From positions 744,001 to 808,000 of the forward strand of contig NC_011672.1 in the NCBI RefSeq assembly GCF_000150955.2: a DNA stretch of 64,000 nucleotides, written 5' to 3'. Positions within the stretch are counted from its first letter, which is position 1. The number at the start of each line of letters is the position of its first letter. This document shows, one piece after another, positions 1-10,867 of this stretch. This DNA is from Phaeodactylum tricornutum CCAP 1055/1. Taxonomy: Eukaryota > Bacillariophyta > Bacillariophyceae > Surirellales > Neidiaceae. Below the pieces are notes generated by a model. It was not told the DNA's origin and made no database searches. It saw nothing but the letters and a program-made list of their open reading frames with translations. Position numbers and translations under genes: made by a program.

Positions 1-125
1 AAATGCCCGACAATGAAGAAGAAACGATACTCAAAAAAGAGCAACCATAAATATCCATGGAAACTGAACGCATAGAGAAAATGTTGCTATATTTTACAAG
101 GCACCTGAAGTAAAGTGCTTGTGCG

Positions 126-1686
126 CTATACAACATGAGTACTATTGTTTGCCCCACGACCAGCGGTTCCAAAATTCTCTCTAATACCAAGTTTCATAGA
201 GGGCACTTCTATGCCATCGCTGCTGTAAGACCGACGATTTAAAGGCCAGTCTTCGGGCGTATCTAGGGACTCCAGGTCAACTTGAGACGGCTGCTGTAGT
301 ATCTTGCGCGTTCGTTTTTTCTTTACGCGTCCACGCCGTAATGATTTGGTCGTAAGTGCGGAAATGAAGACTATAATACCCATCAAATGCTCAGATGTAC
401 AAACGTTGTGGAAAAGCGCGAAGGAAAGGAAAAGAGTTGTTGCCTTGCGAGCAGTACTCGTTATCGACATTGTTAACGCTCCAAAATTCTTCGTGATTGC
501 AGCAGAACACGATGAACCAAAAAACCCCATTGAGCTGAACAATGTCATAACAGTGATCTTGCCCAAAATAGACCAAGTACGCTCCTCCGCCTGGTGGTCG
601 ATTTGTGCGTAAGTTCCTGGTTGGTGCATCCAGCGTATTCCTTCCTGCAGATCGCCACGATATGCGGCAGCAGCTGCAATAGCGATCAAGGCAATCGAGT
701 ACATCCGAAAAATGAACTGGGTAAAAAGAAAAAAGGCGTTGCTGAGAGACTATTTCTAAATTGTATAGTGGGATGCCAATGCTTTTACGTACTTCATCTT
801 GTCCAACACCATAATCCTTCATAATGCTTTCGCTCATGTTGGAAATAGCCCCGTCGCAAATCAAAGATATCGTCAGCATGATGACTCCCATGTGGTGAAA
901 AATGGCGTCAGAATTTGCATCGGCATGCATGAAGAGTGCCAGACCAGCAACCATCGCCAGCACAATTAGGTAATCTCCAAGATGATATTTCTTGCGCTGA
1001 ATTACTACACCAAAGAACATGGTAAACACAATTCTGGAAGATTTCATGAGTGTCTTGGCCGGATAATTCAAATATTGCATGGCCATGTTTGTCATAGCCA
1101 AGTCAACGGCGCGCAGCAAACTCAGTCCAAGGTAAAGACGAAATGGCACCTGTTTTTGGGGACCAGTCGCGCCAAGAGAGTCGTCGTTATCTTTGTGGAC
1201 AGCCCTTGACATGGACCTTTGCTTGTGGTAGACAAAGTTACGGAGGAAAAATGCCAGTACTGTGTACCCGGTAAACTGTACCATGGCTAGAAAGAGACCA
1301 AGTTGGCGATTACAGAGTTCAACCGAAATCAGCTCCTGCAGATAGCCGTACAGGAGAGAGAAACAAAAGACTCCTATTGCTGTCACTATGAACTGTTCGC
1401 GGCGGCTCAGATGAGAAATATCCATGCCAAGCACCAGCACTGGCTCTGAAACCAGATCTTCATAGAACTCTAAGTCACTCGGGTGTCCCCGATTGGTGTT
1501 CAACGAAGCCAGCGATAGGTTTGACTGCAAACTTCGTGGAGGCGTGGAAGTAAGCGCTGGAAGCAGACCCTTCCGCGGGAGGGATCCGTTTACATTACGT
1601 TTCTGTCCCGCTGCGATATCAGCATCATCCACAGGTGAAGAGCGATCCGGTGACATTGAAAGCGGATTGGTACTGCGGTACCGCAT
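126..1686 (-). CDS. SLC35B-type nucleotide-sugar/PAPS transporter
   Basis: Two exons on the minus strand, 1686..793 and 716..126, joined across a 76-bp GTACGT...CAG intron in phase 0, give about 494 residues. The cytosolic N-terminus (about 100 residues) is polar. It is followed by roughly ten hydrophobic segments typical of the drug/metabolite transporter fold. The stretch around MQYLNYPAKTLMKSSRIV and the join MKDYGVGQDEFIFRMYS match what is conserved in SLC35B (UAA) carriers, which exchange UDP-sugars or the sulfate donor PAPS into the Golgi or ER lumen. The C-terminal tail is basic (RGRVKKKRTRK) and cytosolic. Sequence alone does not separate a PAPS carrier from a UDP-galactose/UDP-glucose carrier. 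Family call is firm; substrate is open. Confidence 0.85.
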
Positions 1687-2420
1687 GTTACGTATGCGCC
1701 CAGCGTCGTGGTTACGCCAAAGACTCCGGAAACACCGACGCCTGGTCTCACAATCAATGTGTGCGATCTCGTCGGTGGATAAACGGAAACCCCAGCTAGT
1801 CGGAAGACTGGAGCGATGAACACCTCGTGTTGATGAGCCGTAGATTTTGATACACTTCTCACCGCCACGGTGAACAAGTGTTTTCGCTATTGCTTACAAT
1901 CACGAAGTGTATACTCCACGCCCCTAATTGTTTGGTTTACGGCAAGAAAGGGGGGCAAAAAAATAGCAAAGACTTCACGGGTATGCACGCCCGTGCCCCT
2001 ATCCCTGGCCACGCAGTCATAGTTTCCACTACTGTTGGCGATGCGACGCATCTTTTATCAATTGGATGACCCTTCGTAATAAAGTAAATGGAATATGCAA
2101 GCAATAACAAAATATGTCCAGTCATTAGAGTGATATCGACATCAGATATTGGAAAGATACTGTGTGGTTAAGTATTTGTCTCTCGCTATCCCGTATCAAA
2201 TTGGATATTTAAGACTCGGAAAAAAGTTTTTTAGTCCTGTAGGATCTTCGTCGACATTGAGAAATCTAACGGTAACTTCAGTTTTTACAGTTTCAAACTC
2301 CAAGATGGAACAAAACGTGTTTCGTTCATCGACTAATGACACTTTCGTTTACATCAGAAAATACGTTCGGCGCAGCCAAAATAATGAAAATTTGCAGTCA
2401 AATTAAAAGTGTGAAGCAAA
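1687..2420. other. Intergenic, no gene seen
   Basis: Upstream of the transporter and downstream of the golgin-like gene. Short open frames here have no recognisable composition. It holds a perfect 13-nt palindrome GATGCGACGCATC near 2039 and otherwise nothing I can name. Confidence 0.7.
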
Positions 2421-4767
2421 CTACGGGATGTGATGTTGCAAAGGTGTCGGTTGAATGAGGGCGCCTCGTCCTTTCAACGCGCCCAAATCCCCATGTTCGG
2501 AAGCCATTGTGTGGAAAAACACGAGTCCAAAGCACCACATATGTACCACAAGAAAGTATGTAACTAATCCAATTCGTACCAATGGCTCGTGTCTCAAAAT
2601 ATCAGTTGTTTCGAGCATCCAAGAATCGAGTGCGTCCAGTGTCATAGCGATCTGATGAATCTGCTGATTCCCAGTTCCTCTAAGCCCGAGGGCTGCACTA
2701 ACTGATCGCGTAGAGAGAATTCGATATCGACTTCCATAAGTGGTATTCCTGAAGCCTGCATCGCGTTTTATCCGTCGTCTTGCTTTGGACCCAGCGTAGT
2801 AACCTCCTGCTTCAATTTCATAAAGACGAGAGTCGCCGTCAAGATCCGTGTCTACTCGGGTAAGAGAGCGTTCCGCCTCGTCAGCCCGCATCGTTGCCGA
2901 TTGTAGCCGTCCCCTCAAAGCTAAAACCTCCGATTTTGCTTGTTCTGACAAAAACTGCTGATGGACGAGCTGGTCGGAGACGGAAGCTATGTTCTGCTTC
3001 GCGTTCGATAACTCGCGCTGTAAGCTAGCTACAAAGGCGTCATCAGAATCTTCGAGATTAAAGTTCTGGTTGGTTCCTTGATTGGAAGTTCGAATTTGTG
3101 ATTCCAAGTGCGCTACCTGTGCACGAAGCTCCTCGATTTGTTGATCGTATGCGCGATTTTGCTCCTTCGAAAAACGTAATTCTGAGGTTCGTTCTTTTGC
3201 AATCTCTTCTATCTCGTCTTGGAGAGCCTGCGTACGTTGGCGCTCCAACACAAGTTGGGTCTGCACAGTTTCTAATTCCTCCTTTACCAAAATAAAACGT
3301 TCGTCTCTAGAGTATTCACCTTTTGGTGCGTCAGAGGACGAACTCGGTGCATTGTTGTGTCCCGGTGCTTGTCGTGCACGAGTCAGTACAGATCCCAGCT
3401 CAGCTACAGTTCGCTCCAGCTCGGCTTCTCTCGCTTGACGTTGAGCTAGCTGGCGCTTGTGAGATGAGACGGCTTCATCCAACTTCTCTTCAGCTTGGCG
3501 TGCCGCGACTGCAGCCGCCTCTGCCGATTCGTTCAAAAAAACCACTCGCTTTTGCAGAGCATCATGTTGGGTTTCAAGCTTTGAGACTTTTGCATCGAAC
3601 ATGCTTTTTTCCATTTGAATTGAGTTCAAGCGTTGCAATCCATCACGCTCTCGCTGCAAAGCCTCTTCTAGCTCTTTAGTCCAATCACCTCCCTCGCGAA
3701 CCCGTAAATCTTGTTCGTGTTGCAAACGAGCAGTCACTTGCAATAGCTCGGCGTCGCATGTCTTTTTTTGAATTTCCAACTGTTGATCGTAGGACTGCTT
3801 CAGGCGCGTAATTTCATCTTCGTGTTCATCGAGTAAGTCTTCCCGCTCTTCATCGGCGCGCTCCCGGTCGGCCTGCAAGGTTTTAGCGGCGTTTTGCAAC
3901 TCTTTGTGCTGCGCTTCAATTTCCACATTCGCGGCATCCAATTGTGCCTGTAGCGTCACAGTTAGCTTCTGAGTACGCTGAAGCTCGGCCAGCATTCTCT
4001 TGCTCGAAGTATTGTTGGATCGCGGTGGTGGTAGCGCTAAATTCTTTCCGTTAGGTTCAGAGTGGTCCGAAACCTTGCTTTGCGATGCATTTTGGCTTTG
4101 GGAGGATGTAGCCAACGCTTCTTGCGCTGGCGAGTCAGCTAAAAATGCGTCATCGGCTTCAGAATCTCTAAAATCCGTCGCCCGTGTTTGCTGAATCGAT
4201 TCATTACAGAATGGCTGGGGAGCTGACGCCGTGACCGTGATGTGGGGTAACGGCTCCATTACCTCCGTCTGGATACTTTCACTTCTCTCTTGCACTACGG
4301 GAGCATTTATATATTCTGAACTCGATGGATGTGAAACGTCGCTAAAAGAGTCAGGTGACAGCTTGCCTTTCTTAGAAAAATTTTGAAGTCCGTTGAGCTC
4401 GTCAGGTGTATCGTATTTCTGGGCAGGTTCACTTCCTCTTGCGCCCGCTAGAGAAGCATCTGCCTCAGTTTTATTATACTGCGCCGTCATCTTCTCTTCC
4501 TCCAAAAAGGCCTTGCTGTAGCTGTCGAAACTTTGTGACGGAGCGGCTTCCTCTTCGCCTCCACCCCCATCATCTTTCAGCTCTTCTTCGCTTGGCCATT
4601 CGTCGTCTTCCGAATAATAAGAATCATCTCGAGGAGTAGGCCTCTCGATTTCCGAGAAATCGCTGCGCCAAAATGGCCGTAGTTGCTGGGACTTCGTCAG
4701 CTGCCGTTTCCACCTGACCGTCCAGTTTTTCCAGCAAATTCCCGACGGACGACAACCAACGTGACAT
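2421..4767 (-). CDS. Golgin-84-like Golgi tethering protein
   Basis: A long coiled-coil protein (about residues 270-690) rich in E, Q, K and R heptads. An acidic Ser-rich N-terminal region precedes the coil, and a single C-terminal membrane segment (FLVVHMWCFGLVFFHTM) follows a conserved LDSWMLETTDILRHEPLVR block. This is the golgin-84/GOLGA5 plan: a tail-anchored tether on Golgi rims that captures intra-Golgi vesicles. The long frame reads back to 4976, but the best start is the ATG at 4767 in another frame. It encodes MSRWLSSVGNLLEKLDGQVE, which resembles the short amphipathic helix that opens plant and animal golgin-84. Joining the two frames needs a very short intron (for example 4692..4644, 49 bp, GT-AG) or a frameshift, so the first 40 or so codons are uncertain. 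Confidence 0.78.
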
Positions 4768-5255
4768 GGTGTTTTGCGCAAAATGTCTCGACGAAGTGGT
4801 AAACGTTTACTGCGAAGGTCTGAGTCTTGCGAGCACTCGAAATGAAAGCTGTATAATCTTAAAAAGAACGGGTATGATACGACCGTCAACGAAGAAGTCC
4901 ACAGGAAAGACGGGAATGTGCAGTCTCGGTGAGCTTGTTTGTACTTTTCTAGAACTGTAAATTCGGAGTTCACCATGATGCCTCATTGGATAACGGCATT
5001 GGCCAGAAAAAGTCTCTGTGACAGGCAGTTTAAAGGACTTACTCCGAAATAGTCGACGACACAAGACGATGGCAATCTTGGCGTCTGGACTTGATCAGAC
5101 AAGTGAATCGCGTACAACTCATGCAACAGTAAATTGTGAGACAATAGAAACCGACCAAATTACAGAAGTAAATAGGTGGGTAGAGGAGTTCCCATGAATT
5201 GGTTCCGACAGCATCTTCCCTAATTTTAGGTGTGCACATTTTGCAGAGCTGTGTC
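4768..5255. promoter_or_regulatory. Divergent promoter region, golgin / TFIP11
   Basis: About 490 bp between two divergent starts (4767 minus and 5256 plus). The open frames crossing it are read-through of the flanking genes with implausible composition. No TATA-like element is obvious. Confidence 0.5.
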
Positions 5256-8231
5256 ATGTCCGACTCAGAGGAAGGCCTGCATGATGCTTCGTCAGACGAC
5301 GGAATGGAAAAACTACCAAAATTGTATCGCGCAAGTTGGAACAGTGGTAGCGAGATGGATGATGAGCCTACAACTCGCCGTCGTCGCACTAAGGATGAAG
5401 CAACGTACGGAATATTCATGGACGACAGCGGTGACGACGAGAAAGGAGCTCGTGGTCACAAAAGTCGCAAACGTTCCAATCGGGAACAAAGTCACAAAAA
5501 AACGATCAACTGTGAGCATGGACCGCCAATGTTCATTTCCGGCAAGTCCGAAGATCCAGCACCTTTTCCGCCAACCGTCTCGAACGAAACGCAGACAAAA
5601 ACTGTTTTGAAATCTCAAAAAGGAACTACCGAAATGGGGTCTGAAACACTCGCTTTCATTCAAACGGCCGAAGAGCAAAAGCTACAGGCGCAGCGAGAAG
5701 CTGCAGATCAAGAATTTCAAAAGTTGCTTCTACTTGCTCGAGCGAAAAAGGGGATAACGCGACTACAACATCGAATAGATTCAGAAGTGCCGGCTGCTGG
5801 ACTAGAAACTTCCGAGCGTGACCCAAACACTTTCTTTACCGGAGATGATAGACCCACGGGGTTGGGTTTTGGGAAAAGAGAACGAGTGTCGAAGCCACCG
5901 CCGAAACGCGATCCGAACTTGGGTGCTTGGGAAAAGCATACTAAAGGGATTGGGATGAAGCTACTTTCCAAAATGGGCTACTCAGGTAGCGGAGGACTGG
6001 GATCAAAGAAGCGCAAACGAGATAGTAGCCTATCGCGTCCTGTCGAAGTCAAAGTGCGACCAGCAAATTTGGGTCTGGGCTTTGGTGGATTCAAGGAAGC
6101 AACAAAATTGAAAAGTATTCGGAAAACCGAAGTTGAGGCTAATGGGGTGGAGTTTTCTGAGAATATGGGCACTGTCCGCCTTGATATGCATTCTTCGTCA
6201 ATTCCATCAAATGCACAAACCAGCTTATTGCCGAGCACTAACGATCTACTCAAGGAGCAATCTTGGAGGAAGGTTGGACGCGGAGCTACAAAGAACAAGT
6301 TCAAACAAAAAACTGTCCCATATGAAGATATTCTAAAGAAAATCAACACTGGACCTGCAGTCATTCTTGATCTGAGAGGTCCTGGCGCCGCCAAAACGAC
6401 AGATTCTGGGCTACCCAAGGATTTGCAACTAGCTGACGAGCTACTATACAACATGACGCTTTTACGCAATACCTATGAAAACAAACTATACTCGTCTTTG
6501 TATTTTGTCAACTCAACAAAGCGAAAGCTGGAAAGTTTGCAGTCTGACATTCAAAGTATCGATGAACGCCGGATTTTGGCAAACGACCGCGCTGATAAGC
6601 TTATTCGGCTAGTGGACCTGCTGAAGGAGATGCAGATTTTGTTCGAAGACGGAATCGACAGAAATGAATCTCAAATACAAGGTTTGATACTAGAAATTGA
6701 CGCGATTTTTACAGTGGAAGAGAAAGAATCTCTTCAGATTTTAAACCTTATCTTGCCATCGCTCGTTGGTGATCTTGTATCATCAAAGATGGAGCATTGG
6801 CATCCTTTAAGAGAGGAGACAAAGTCGGCAGCTAACCTGATTCGCTCCTTGTTGTCTATTAGCGGCCTCGCCAATTCAAACAGCACTCATTTACAGTCAG
6901 AGAATACGGCATTACAGAAAATTGTACTGATAAACTACATCATTCCTCGAGTACAAAAATCATTCCAGTCTCCTCAATGGGATCCCGCCAGAGATACCGA
7001 GATTGCGCTTCGTTTTTATGAAACGTTTCAAAGCATACTGATGGATACATTTATCATTGAAGATCAAGAAAACTACAACAAGCCAGGCAAGGGATCGGAT
7101 GATCAAGTTTTCCCTATGATACACGTTGATAAGGGCGCAGCTGTGATAGATCTCATCCGCGACAAACTTATCTACGATTCGGTTTATCCCAAGCTCATGC
7201 GCTCAATCAACGCGTGGAAACCATTATTGCACGACGATAGACTTGCCAATCCCCTCGATCGTTTTGTGCTGCCGTGGGTTCCTCTCTTAGACCATCGCTC
7301 ACTATTACCTACCCTCGTTTCTGACTGCAAAAAGAAACTTCGAAATGGATTGTCTTTTATGCAGAAGCAACTCTCTGACGATCTCCAGTTCACCAAAGCT
7401 TCTATGGAATTACTCAGCCCGTGGACTGGAGTACTTAAAGTGGAAAGCCTGCAAAGTATGGTCTCGCACTTGGTTGCCCCACGGTTGGGAAGCTATATTC
7501 GCAACTCTACCATCGAACGGGGCCCAGACCGGCCATCCAACCTTGCTCTCAAAGTTGTGAACAAGCTCAATTGCACTGGCCTTCTCGCTAATCTTGAAAG
7601 TCTCACTTTGGTTGAAGAGTTATTGGTCCGTTGGAGTCAGAGCATGCATCAGTGGCTCGAAGGTGCTTCGCACACAGAAAGGCAAGATTTGATAAAAACA
7701 TATCTGGTTTGGAGGAACGGAATTTTATTTCCTGTACCGTCAGATGGAAAAAATATTTTTGATGCATCCTGCTATTTATTCAGGCGAGACGAAACACTTT
7801 GCCGTATTTTTTTCTCGATAGCTTCGATGTTCAAAACCGCTAAAGATGAACGATTCGCTGAGTTCTATCCGCCTGCTGTGAACTATCGTACAGCTCTCGC
7901 CCGCCGCGTAGTCGAAGACAGGCGCAAGGCAGCCGACGACTTGACCCGATTGGAGAATACTGGCGATATCAGCATCGACACACGGGTTCGATTAAACCGC
8001 AAGGGTCTTGTACCTACCTTTCGCGATGTTGTTGAGCAGTATGCCACGGAGCGTGGTATACTATTTCAACCTCGATTGGGACACGGCTCGAAAAAAGACG
8101 GAAAACAAGTTTTCTTGTTCGGGGACGCACCTATATACATGGACGCCAATGTTATTTACGTCTTTGCCAGTGGAGATTGGAGACCGATTTCGCTCGGTGA
8201 CTTGGAAGCAAAAATCACAGGGTCGGCATGA
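5256..8231 (+). CDS. TFIP11: TFIP11/Ntr1-like G-patch splicing factor
   Basis: A single-exon protein of 991 residues from the ATG at 5256 (MSDSEEGLHDASSDDG). The frame is open further upstream, but the acidic Ser/Asp start is typical of the family. A TIP-type acidic/basic N-terminus is followed by a G-patch at about 228-273 (GIGMKLLSKMGYSGSGGLG ... LGLGFGGF) and then a long helical GCFC-like region to the C-terminus. TFIP11 (yeast Ntr1/Spp382) recruits and activates the DEAH helicase Prp43 to take apart the intron-lariat spliceosome in the nucleus; the G-patch is the Prp43-binding part. All expected parts are present and the length is somewhat above the animal protein. No introns. Confidence 0.93.
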   Translation: MSDSEEGLHDASSDDGMEKLPKLYRASWNSGSEMDDEPTTRRRRTKDEATYGIFMDDSGDDEKGARGHKSRKRSNREQSHKKTINCEHGPPMFISGKSEDPAPFPPTVSNETQTKTVLKSQKGTTEMGSETLAFIQTAEEQKLQAQREAADQEFQKLLLLARAKKGITRLQHRIDSEVPAAGLETSERDPNTFFTGDDRPTGLGFGKRERVSKPPPKRDPNLGAWEKHTKGIGMKLLSKMGYSGSGGLGSKKRKRDSSLSRPVEVKVRPANLGLGFGGFKEATKLKSIRKTEVEANGVEFSENMGTVRLDMHSSSIPSNAQTSLLPSTNDLLKEQSWRKVGRGATKNKFKQKTVPYEDILKKINTGPAVILDLRGPGAAKTTDSGLPKDLQLADELLYNMTLLRNTYENKLYSSLYFVNSTKRKLESLQSDIQSIDERRILANDRADKLIRLVDLLKEMQILFEDGIDRNESQIQGLILEIDAIFTVEEKESLQILNLILPSLVGDLVSSKMEHWHPLREETKSAANLIRSLLSISGLANSNSTHLQSENTALQKIVLINYIIPRVQKSFQSPQWDPARDTEIALRFYETFQSILMDTFIIEDQENYNKPGKGSDDQVFPMIHVDKGAAVIDLIRDKLIYDSVYPKLMRSINAWKPLLHDDRLANPLDRFVLPWVPLLDHRSLLPTLVSDCKKKLRNGLSFMQKQLSDDLQFTKASMELLSPWTGVLKVESLQSMVSHLVAPRLGSYIRNSTIERGPDRPSNLALKVVNKLNCTGLLANLESLTLVEELLVRWSQSMHQWLEGASHTERQDLIKTYLVWRNGILFPVPSDGKNIFDASCYLFRRDETLCRIFFSIASMFKTAKDERFAEFYPPAVNYRTALARRVVEDRRKAADDLTRLENTGDISIDTRVRLNRKGLVPTFRDVVEQYATERGILFQPRLGHGSKKDGKQVFLFGDAPIYMDANVIYVFASGDWRPISLGDLEAKITGSA

Positions 8232-8778
8232 GCTATGAAGGAGACCGGCTACGATTTAGTCAAAAGTAGGCAGCATCTTACTTACGCAAATATAGGACAC
8301 AGCGCTGAAAGGTTCTAGATATTCTCACAGTCAGTTTCGCAGGCTCAAAAGTGATCGCTGACCGAAGGAAGGTTTGTGAACCGAAACCGGAAATAATCTC
8401 TCTGGTTACTTATTACTTTATGTTAGAAAACTGCAACGCTAACGGGCTAGAATCGTCTAAGAACCCGAAAGGATCCCGCATACTTTCATAGACGATCAAA
8501 GGCGTAAAAACATAAGATTATAGACTTGTCAGATAGACTTACAGTTAGGGATATGAACCCTTCATGTACTGCTTGACGTAGGTGTTTTCTAATATTACAT
8601 TAGATAGTGCTCGCTTCTATGTCGGCGGCAAGGTGCAATTCCATTTTCCAACTACTGCTTCGAAGTATTCCAGATTCTATTCGCTCCGACAAATTCCATA
8701 CGTGAAAGGGGGGTGAAACGTTCGTCGTCTGATATTGGGAGCAAACCACTTATCAGTATTTTACCATCACAGGATGAG
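8232..8778. other. Intergenic with retroelement LTR fragment
   Basis: Holds an LTR-derived fragment (separate entry) and two copies of the palindromic motif TNACWGTNA at 8325 and 8539. No gene seen. Confidence 0.7.
8429..8593 (-). mobile_element. Ty1/copia-type LTR fragment (fossil)
   Basis: About 165 bp that match, in reverse complement, the LTR-like sequence at about 46885-47048 with small differences spread along the match. No internal retroelement coding is beside it, so it is a partial or solo LTR left after loss of the element. The divergence argues against a very recent insertion. It sits between TFIP11 and the ODC-like gene. Confidence 0.8.
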
Positions 8779-10227
8779 ATGATGTCGGTTGTGGCAAGTA
8801 GCAAAGAGGATCGATGCCTAGATTTTTGCATCGACAGTAAGACCCCCAGCGCTCCACTTGACTTTTTGTCGCTCCCGCTACCATTTATCGAACTTCCAAG
8901 CACAGTGGGAGGCCTCAAAGATTGCGCCGAATTTCACATTTGTTCGCTGTTGAAAAAAACCACCTTGTCAGCCGACGATGAGGACGCTCTTGACGACGGA
9001 TTTGTCCTTTGTGATTTAAACATCATTCGTAAAAAGCTACAAGTATGGAGGCAGCTGTTCCCACGAGTCAGACCGCTTTTTGCTCTCAAGTGCAATCCTG
9101 ATCCGATGGTAGCTGCGGTCTTAGGTCAATCGGGTGTTTGCGGTTTCGACTGTGCGTCCCTGCCCGAAGTCGAATTGGCCCTGAAGTCGGTCAGCAATAA
9201 TCCCCGTCTTTTGGTGTATGCAAATCCTCAGCGTGCAGAAAAAGACTTGGAAATGGCTTTGTCTCTGGGTGTACGGGCTCTAACCTTCGACGGACCAGAG
9301 GAGCTGCACAAAGTCCACCGCGCCTATCAACAGCGACTGGCTGCACAGTCAAACTCACGACCTCCGCAAATGATTTTGCGTATCCTAGTTCCAGACGAAA
9401 GCTCAACCGTACCATTGGGAGAAAAGTTTGGTGCCTCTCCTGCTCGTATAGCGTCGCTGGCGAACTTGGCTTTGACTCTTGGTTTGCGAATCATAGGGGT
9501 GTCTTTTCACTGTGGATCAGGGAATCACGATCCTCGCGCGTATCGAATTGCTATCGAGCTCGCAGCCGAAGCAATTCAAACAATCGATCTTGTACAGAAA
9601 GACCACAAGGCAGCTTGTTGGTTATTAGACATTGGAGGAGGTTATCCTGGCCTCGATGGAATGGGAGGGGACGCTGGCCGATTCTGCGGCTCAAAAGTAA
9701 AACTAGACGAGTCGCTAGTACAAGAGGACGAAACAGAAACTACCGAGAAGGTTTCCAACATTGTTTCACCATTGTTGAACAAACTATTCCCCCATGAACA
9801 GATACATTTTGTCTCTGAGCCTGGGAGATATTTTGTAGAAGGGGCGTTCGCTTTGTGCAGTAGAATCTACCAGGCTCAAAGCGAGTATGCCAGCGAGAGC
9901 CGACACACCGTTGTCCGTCGTCACTACTTTATTGCCCAGGGTGTCCAGGGCATGTTCAAGGACTGCTTACTCTGCAACGAAGTATTCACTCCTGTTCCTT
10001 TGTTCGTAGATAGTTGTTGCACCGATGTTATCAGAATTCCGAGTGTAATCCATGGTCCATCTGGAGAATTATACGATATTATTGCCCGTGACCACCCGTT
10101 GCCGTTCCTTGAGGCTGGAGATTGGCTTCTTTTCGATCGTATGGGAGCATATACTTTAAGTATTGCAGCTCGCTCCGATCGGCCACCGATCCGGTACGTG
10201 ATCGGTGGAACTGCTATAAGCCGGTGA
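8779..10227 (+). CDS. Ornithine/DAP/arginine decarboxylase-fold protein, altered active site
   Basis: A group IV (alanine-racemase fold) decarboxylase-like protein of about 482 residues from the first in-frame ATG at 8779 (a second ATG follows directly). The PLP-binding set is kept: FALKCNPDP (Lys about 104), SFHCGSGNHDP (His about 244), LDIGGGYPG (286-288) and EPGRYFV (347-350). The C-terminal block GDWLLFDRMGAYT also matches eukaryotic ornithine decarboxylase (ODC), which makes putrescine for polyamines. However, the ODC substrate/catalytic positions differ. NDGVYGSF reads AQGVQGMF (Asp332 to Gln) and GPTCDxxD reads GPSGELYD (Cys360 to Gly, Asp361 to Glu). It may use another amino acid or be an antizyme-inhibitor-like pseudoenzyme. 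The N-terminus could lie further upstream if there is a 5' intron. Confidence 0.85.
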   Translation: MMSVVASSKEDRCLDFCIDSKTPSAPLDFLSLPLPFIELPSTVGGLKDCAEFHICSLLKKTTLSADDEDALDDGFVLCDLNIIRKKLQVWRQLFPRVRPLFALKCNPDPMVAAVLGQSGVCGFDCASLPEVELALKSVSNNPRLLVYANPQRAEKDLEMALSLGVRALTFDGPEELHKVHRAYQQRLAAQSNSRPPQMILRILVPDESSTVPLGEKFGASPARIASLANLALTLGLRIIGVSFHCGSGNHDPRAYRIAIELAAEAIQTIDLVQKDHKAACWLLDIGGGYPGLDGMGGDAGRFCGSKVKLDESLVQEDETETTEKVSNIVSPLLNKLFPHEQIHFVSEPGRYFVEGAFALCSRIYQAQSEYASESRHTVVRRHYFIAQGVQGMFKDCLLCNEVFTPVPLFVDSCCTDVIRIPSVIHGPSGELYDIIARDHPLPFLEAGDWLLFDRMGAYTLSIAARSDRPPIRYVIGGTAISR

Positions 10228-10867
10228 CTCCTGGTAGCAGTGTCTCCGTAATCTGTTTTCAGAGTCGGACGAACGCGAAGCAATTAATGCAAAGGGAGAC
10301 GGACATAGCTTAGGTGGTGAGCTTACTTCCAAGGCATTGTACAAGCTGACTGCCGCGCATTTCGAGCTTAACAAACCAAACATTTTGATTGAATGACACT
10401 ACACCCATGTGCTGGGCTGGGCGGTAGTCATAAAGAGATTGCCTGCCTGAAAGGACTTGAGTTTTGCGCGATCAGTATAGATATACCCAAATCCGAGCGG
10501 TGGAGATTACCTACCTATCTTAGTTGCTTGCATTATCTTCGCATGTTATTGGTCCGAACCTGGATCGTATGTCACTGCGACTCCCGTCGACAACGAGGTC
10601 ATGAGAATGAAGTGCCGTGGCCGACTCGTCAAGTTCCATAAACAACGAACGCCTTGCTGACACGTTATTAAGCCCATATTGAGACTGATACGAAAAGTCT
10701 AGGCTATTAGCCTACTAAACAGCGAAGTGTAGAGGTTTATTGTTTTGCGTGCAGCCTTCGGTCATAAGCCCGGATCGGTCTCACGAAATCATGAATGACC
10801 GACATCTTTTGATCGGTGTATCGATTGCATGGAGGCTTCAAGAGGAGAGCTAGGTTGTTAGTTGATA
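10228..10867. other. Intergenic, no gene seen
   Basis: About 640 bp between two same-strand genes. Short frames here have no family signal, and I see no repeat or motif of note. Confidence 0.65.

Noticed and set aside
10393-10641. Plus-strand frame of 82 codons between the ODC-like and HSF-like genes
   Set aside because: No recognisable features and no support from context.
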